9,156 nt of DNA from an uncultured bacterium (GTDB lineage Bacteria > Cloacimonadota > Cloacimonadia > Cloacimonadales > Cloacimonadaceae). How positions within the stretch are numbered: the first letter of the stretch is position 1; each line of letters starts with the position of its first letter. Below are positions 6,524-9,156 of the stretch, one piece after another. The stretch is from assembly GCA_937924555.1 (NCBI GenBank), contig CALDSN010000120.1, positions 1 through 9,156 on the forward strand, read 5' to 3'. The notes under the pieces were generated by a model. The model did no database searches. It saw nothing but the letters and a program-made list of their open reading frames with translations, and was not told where the DNA came from. A program made the translations under genes and the position numbers.

Positions 6524-7428
6524 ATTTCCTCCACTAACAGGCAACTTAGGGCAATACAATAGTATTTGGACAATTCGCTTTCGCTGCGGCTCATGACAAT
6601 CACAGGCTTGCTGGTGCCTTGAATCATCCCTGCAAGCTCTGCTCCGGCGAAGAGCATCAAGCCTTTGTAGAAGCTATTTGCCGCTTCCAGATTGGGGAAG
6701 ATAAGGATGTCCGCATCTCCGGCAATGGGAGTATCCACTCCCTTCACCGCCAATGAACCGGGATCACAGGATAGGAAGATGTCCAAGGGACCATCCACGG
6801 TGCAGTTCTTAATCTGCCCACGCTCTGCCATTTTGCTTATCAGCGCAAAGTCCATGGTATTCTGCATGGAGGGAAACACCTTTTCGATGGACGATACAAG
6901 AGCCACCTTCGGCTTTTCCACCCCAAGCTGCCGTGCCATTTTTACGCTGTAGTTAATCATGGCAATCTTTTGGTTCAAATCAGGATGAGGCAACACCGCT
7001 GTATCCGATATAAACAGTAGCTTACGGTATGCGGGTATCTCCAGCGCACAGGTATAGCTCATCACCGCTCCCGGAGGGAGCAAGCCATTTTCTTTATCCA
7101 GCACGGCTTTAAGGTATTTATCTGTGCCAATCAAACCTTTCATCAGCACATCTGCTTCGCCACAGCGAACCAAGCGGACAGCCTCTTTGGTTGCCTTTAG
7201 TTCATCGGGAATATCCACAATCTCCATCTCTGCGCCGGTGTATCCGTGCTCTTTGAGCAGGCATTCAATCCGCATTTTGCTGCCCAGCATGATGGGATGC
7301 ACAAAACCTTCTTGCATGGCTCGGATTAGCGCTCCAATGGTATTGGCATCTTCTGCCACTGCCACTGCTATACGTGTTTTTTTGCCTGTGGCTTTGGCTT
7401 TTGTAACTAACTCGGAAAGGTGCTTCAT
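6520..7428 (-). CDS. ptb: Phosphate butyryltransferase-type enzyme, second (more divergent) copy
   Basis: This 302-residue protein is in the PTA_PTB family. Such enzymes convert acyl-CoA + phosphate to acyl-phosphate + CoA, usually feeding a butyrate or branched-chain acid kinase. Landmarks are EADVLMKGLIGTDKYLKAVL (91-110), SDTAVLPHPDLNQK (141-154), ALISKMAERGQI (195-206), DGPLD (212-216), GDADILIFPNLEAANSFYK (237-255) and the C-terminal SRSESELSKYY. It is clearly a paralogue of the gene just upstream, sharing most of these blocks. It departs from it in the DGPLDIFLSCDPG region (EGPLGMDLIIDKE in the other copy) and at the C-terminus (CIALS against SIALA). Its ATG follows the upstream TAA after one base. 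Its TGA overlaps the rpiB ATG. The acyl substrate cannot be read from sequence; butyryl-, isobutyryl- or isovaleryl-CoA fit an amino-acid fermenter. Confidence 0.88.
   Translation of the reverse strand: MKHLSELVTKAKATGKKTRIAVAVAEDANTIGALIRAMQEGFVHPIMLGSKMRIECLLKEHGYTGAEMEIVDIPDELKATKEAVRLVRCGEADVLMKGLIGTDKYLKAVLDKENGLLPPGAVMSYTCALEIPAYRKLLFISDTAVLPHPDLNQKIAMINYSVKMARQLGVEKPKVALVSSIEKVFPSMQNTMDFALISKMAERGQIKNCTVDGPLDIFLSCDPGSLAVKGVDTPIAGDADILIFPNLEAANSFYKGLMLFAGAELAGMIQGTSKPVIVMSRSESELSKYYCIALSCLLVEEI
6528..6532 (-). promoter_or_regulatory. Ribosome binding site fixing the rpiB start
   Basis: GGAGG on the minus strand (6532 to 6528) lies four bases before ATG 6523. It is embedded in the last Val-Glu-Glu codons of the upstream ptb gene. 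It supports the shorter rpiB start over the TTG at 6559. Confidence 0.7.
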
Positions 7429-7429
7429 C

Positions 7430-8332
7430 TTATGCCATCATGGCAGCAAGCGCTATGGAATAAAGCTTGCTTCTTTCGCTATCTCCGCGGGAAGTGAGCA
7501 CACAGGGAACCCGAGCACCGAAAACTACAGCCCCAAGCTCGCTCTTCAGTAATTTAACCAAGGTTTTATAGAATGTATTTCCGGCTTCGATATTGGGAAA
7601 GAGGATGCAATCCGCATCTCCGCACACAACGCTATCCACGCCTTTAATCTCTGCGCTTTCTTTGTCGATAATCAAATCCATTCCCAGGGGACCTTCCACG
7701 ATTCCGCCTTTTATCTGTCCCCGCTGAGCCATCTTGGCGATAAGTGCACCATCGGCGCAGGAGGGTATCTTAGGCAGGGTCTGCTCAGATGCTGCCATAA
7801 GCGCAACCTTGGGAGTTTCCACCCCTAAGAACTTTGCGGCACTGATGAGATAATTGGTGATTGCCACTTTTTGATTGAGGTCAGGCAGGGGAATAATCGC
7901 CACATCTCCAAAAATGAGCAGCTTATGATAATTCTGCGGCTCTGCCACGGTTACATGGGACAGGATTGCTCCGGGATTCATCAAACCCTTTTCTTTGTTA
8001 AGGATAGCTCTCATGTATCTATCTGTGGAAAGCAAGCCTTTCATCAGGAAATCCGCTTCACCCGCATTTATCATGTCCACTGCTTTGGCGGCAGCAGCAA
8101 TATCTGTATCACAATCCACGATGGTCAGCTTGGCGCAATCCAGTTCATGCTCTGTACAAACCTGCTTGATTTTGGCGGCATCTCCCACCAAAATTCCATC
8201 CACTATCCCCATCTGAACAGCTTCGTACACTGCTTTGATGGTGTGAGAATCAATTGCCCAGGCAGCCGCAAGCCTTTTCTTGGGGCGAGAAGCCAAAACC
8301 TCGAACATTTGGTCAAGTTTCGTAATCTGCAT
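7430..8332 (-). CDS. ptb: Phosphate butyryltransferase
   Basis: This 300-residue protein has the full length of the Ptb family and is the first gene of the minus-strand operon. Landmarks are EADFLMKGLLSTDRYMRAIL (92-111), GDVAIIPLPDLNQK (142-155), GALIAKMAQRGQI (195-207), EGPLGMD (213-219), GDADCILFPNIEAGNTFYK (238-256) and SRGDSERSKLYSIALA (281-296). These are the conserved phosphate- and CoA-site blocks of Ptb. ATG 8332 is supported by AAGGA about ten bases upstream and by the family N-terminus. It probably makes acyl-phosphate from butyryl-CoA or branched-chain acyl-CoA for ATP formation by a kinase. No such kinase is in the window, and the gene upstream in the other direction is unrelated. 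A phosphate acetyltransferase role is less likely because Pta enzymes are usually longer and differ in the C-terminal blocks. Confidence 0.92.
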   Translation of the reverse strand: MQITKLDQMFEVLASRPKKRLAAAWAIDSHTIKAVYEAVQMGIVDGILVGDAAKIKQVCTEHELDCAKLTIVDCDTDIAAAAKAVDMINAGEADFLMKGLLSTDRYMRAILNKEKGLMNPGAILSHVTVAEPQNYHKLLIFGDVAIIPLPDLNQKVAITNYLISAAKFLGVETPKVALMAASEQTLPKIPSCADGALIAKMAQRGQIKGGIVEGPLGMDLIIDKESAEIKGVDSVVCGDADCILFPNIEAGNTFYKTLVKLLKSELGAVVFGARVPCVLTSRGDSERSKLYSIALAAMMA

Positions 8333-8366
8333 CAGTTCACATCCTTATATCTGTATCATATTTATT

Positions 8367-8378
8367 ATATTTCCACAA
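8367..8378 (+). repeat. Direct repeat ATATTTCCACAA, copy 1
   Basis: This exact 12-base word occurs again at 8717-8728 in the same orientation. This copy lies 35 bases upstream of the ptb start. The two copies frame the intergenic region, one near each divergent gene. Confidence 0.5.
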
Positions 8379-8466
8379 TTCAGCTTAGCCTGCTCAGTAA
8401 CCCGTATAAGACAGCTTTTCGTCGGCAAAATATGCCATTTTTTATACACATAACTCCCCTAAAGGC

Positions 8467-8496
8467 ATAAACCTTATTAATCTTGATATTTGTCAA
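8467..8496 (-). promoter_or_regulatory. Possible promoter of the ptb-ptb-rpiB-glyA-ppx operon
   Basis: On the minus strand a perfect TTGACA (8496-8491) is followed after 17-19 bases by GGTTTATG (8473-8466), a poor match to TATAAT. The start would leave a leader of about 130 bases before ptb. The -35 box lies inside the inverted repeat at 8482-8497. The call rests on one good box only. Confidence 0.25.
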
Positions 8497-8497
8497 G
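8482..8497. repeat. Short inverted repeat CTTGA-N6-TCAAG
   Basis: CTTGA (8482-8486) and TCAAG (8493-8497) form a dyad with a six-base spacer. It covers the TTGACA of the candidate ptb promoter. This is the geometry of a repressor operator, but no repressor gene is in the window and chance is not excluded. Confidence 0.35.
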
Positions 8498-8617
8498 CCC
8501 AATGTTGCATCCGCATCAGCTGTTTCCCGGTCACCTATAACTGCGGGTAAAATATCTCCCTCCAATAGCTGAATCCCTTCCTCTTTGAATCAGTACTCAT
8601 ACCGAGTTCACTCCGAG

Positions 8618-8671
8618 ATGATTCCCTCATCCCACCCGGGAGTCACGAGGGAGTCACGAGGGAATCATGAG
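8618..8671. repeat. Intergenic tandem and inverted repeat block
   Basis: Three 11-base units lie head to tail: GGAGTCACGAG (8639-8649), the same again (8650-8660), and GGAATCATGAG (8661-8671, two changes). The last unit also takes part in a perfect 11-base inverted repeat: ATGATTCCCTC (8618-8628) pairs with GAGGGAATCAT (8658-8668) across 29 bases. The loop contains CCCGGG. No T-run follows, so it is not an intrinsic terminator. Its role is unknown; it might be a small dispersed repeat or a structured RNA element. Confidence 0.65.
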
Positions 8672-8716
8672 GCATTGGAGTTAGGGGGAAGGGGATGATA
8701 TGCTACAAAAAATAGA

Positions 8717-8728
8717 ATATTTCCACAA
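8717..8728 (+). repeat. Direct repeat ATATTTCCACAA, copy 2
   Basis: This is the second exact copy of the 12-base word at 8367-8378. It lies 84 bases upstream of the stomatin-like gene start. Confidence 0.5.
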
Positions 8729-8767
8729 CCCGGTAGAGTAATCCTCCAGATTTTACTTGCCAGAAAT

Positions 8768-8779
8768 ACAGAATTCTGT
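8768..8779. promoter_or_regulatory. Palindrome ACAGAATTCTGT, possible operator
   Basis: This perfect 12-base palindrome lies 33 bases before the stomatin-like start. It sits between a weak -35-like TTGCCA (8757-8762) and TATGCA (8783-8788), whose 20-base spacing is too long for a confident promoter. A second palindrome, TGCATGCA, is at 8785-8792. Confidence 0.3.
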
Positions 8780-8801
8780 TCGTATGCATGCAAAGATATT
8801 C

Positions 8802-8807
8802 AGGAGG
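8802..8807 (+). promoter_or_regulatory. Ribosome binding site of the stomatin-like gene
   Basis: AGGAGG lies five bases before ATG 8813. It is a near-perfect Shine-Dalgarno and fixes the start. Confidence 0.8.
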
Positions 8808-8812
8808 TTGTC

Positions 8813-9112
8813 ATGCCGATACTATATGTTGTGATTGTGTTCGCAATCCTTGTTGTTTCGATCATTTCCCGTGGCTTGATCGTTGTTCGTCAGGCACAGG
8901 TGGTGATTGTGGAACGCCTTGGTAAATACTACAAAACCTTGGATTCCGGTATCCACATCATCATCCCTATCTTCGATAAAACCCGTCCTATTCACTGGCG
9001 TTATAACAAAGCTGATTTCCGCGGTAATGTGGTGGTTATCCAAAAGACCGAAGATCGCATCGACCTGCGCGAAACAGTGTATGACTTTCCCCGTCAGAAT
9101 GTGATCACCAAG
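8813..9112 (+). CDS. Stomatin-like SPFH/band 7 membrane protein, 3'-truncated by contig end
   Basis: About 100 genuine N-terminal residues are present. Residues 4-25 form a membrane segment (LYVVIVFAILVVSII). The start of the SPFH domain follows: VVRQAQVVIVERLGKYYKTL (24-43), DSGIHIIIPIFDKTRPI (44-60) and RIDLRETVYDFPRQNVITK (82-100). These are the classic QmcA/stomatin blocks, next to an expected acidic residue after ITK. Such proteins oligomerise as scaffolds at the cytoplasmic membrane and often pair with NfeD-type partners, which would lie beyond the contig. The reading frame continues for IGRAHV and a stop, but those codons are adapter sequence and not part of the protein; Lys100 itself is partly covered by the adapter junction. 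The real gene should continue for roughly 200 more residues. Confidence 0.9.
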
Positions 9113-9156
9113 ATCGGAAGAGCACACGTCTGAACTCCAGTCACGATCAGATCTCG
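9111..9156 (+). other. Illumina TruSeq adapter contamination
   Basis: From 9111 the sequence reads AGATCGGAAGAGC, then continues as the TruSeq indexed adapter to GTCAC at 9144, then GATCAG (9145-9150, the index I know as TruSeq AD009), then ATCTCG (9151-9156), the start of the common 3' part. This is library adapter and not genomic DNA. The A at 9111 may be the A-tail. Everything from here should be trimmed. Confidence 0.98.

Larger units (their letters stand above)
8333..8812. other. Divergent intergenic region without a convincing gene
   Basis: These 480 bases separate the divergent ptb and stomatin-like genes. A 61-codon minus-strand reading frame (8565-8380, TTG start) has no Shine-Dalgarno and no recognisable motif, so I do not call it. 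The region holds AT-rich flanks with repeated short words, a possible promoter for the ptb operon near 8496-8467, and a block of tandem and inverted repeats at 8618-8671. I see no tRNA, riboswitch or intrinsic terminator. Confidence 0.7.

Noticed and set aside
7871..8470. 199-codon plus-strand reading frame opposite the first ptb and running into the spacer
   Set aside because: Most of it is antisense to conserved Ptb blocks; no start signal or protein-like feature supports it.
8380..8565. 61-codon minus-strand reading frame with TTG start upstream of ptb
   Set aside because: It has no Shine-Dalgarno and no recognisable motif, and overlaps the candidate promoter and dyad. It might be an old gene remnant, but nothing visible supports that.
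8618..8671. CRISPR array or intrinsic terminator
   Set aside because: The 11-base units have no spacers between them and are too short for CRISPR; the hairpin lacks a following T-run.
9113..9133. Natural C-terminus IGRAHV of the stomatin-like protein
   Set aside because: These codons are the Illumina adapter; stomatin family proteins continue well beyond this point.

Overview
The window looks like one complete contig from a short-read assembly of an anaerobic bacterium of the FCB supergroup. I would guess Candidatus Cloacimonadota. The reasons are a Por/T9SS-type C-terminal sorting domain on a secreted Omp28-like protein, signal peptides ending in LFA(E)A or LFAQ, phosphate butyryltransferase genes of fermentative type, and an unusual insertion in serine hydroxymethyltransferase. 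The phylum is an inference; no rRNA or marker tree is available here. The last 46 bases are Illumina TruSeq adapter, not genome.

Layout. (1) 1-3786, plus strand: a tightly packed envelope cluster. It holds the 3' part of an Omp28-like gene (reading frame broken by a TAG near the contig edge), a TlpA-like thioredoxin with a CNPC site, a predicted outer-membrane beta-barrel ending in Phe with a late Cys pair, and a full Omp28-like protein with a CAGC thioredoxin-like site and a C-terminal sorting domain. (2) 3810-3835: a strong intrinsic terminator between convergent operons. (3) 8332-3837, minus strand: a five-gene operon, ptb-ptb-rpiB-glyA-ppx/gppA, whose genes abut or overlap by 4 bases. (4) 8333-8812: a 480-base divergent intergenic region without a convincing gene, holding short tandem and inverted repeats, palindromes and weak promoter candidates. 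(5) 8813-9112, plus strand: the first 100 codons of a stomatin-like SPFH protein, cut off by the adapter.

How the genes fit together. The plus-strand cluster looks like a secreted thiol-disulfide module: an envelope TlpA-type reductant, a surface-exported thioredoxin-fold protein, and an outer-membrane barrel with its own Cys pair. That role is a hypothesis. The minus-strand operon mixes fermentation (acyl-CoA to acyl-phosphate), pentose phosphate isomerisation, one-carbon/serine-glycine metabolism and polyphosphate/(p)ppGpp turnover. No acyl kinase is in the window, so the energy-conserving partner of the Ptb enzymes must lie elsewhere. I see no mobile element, CRISPR array, tRNA or rRNA.
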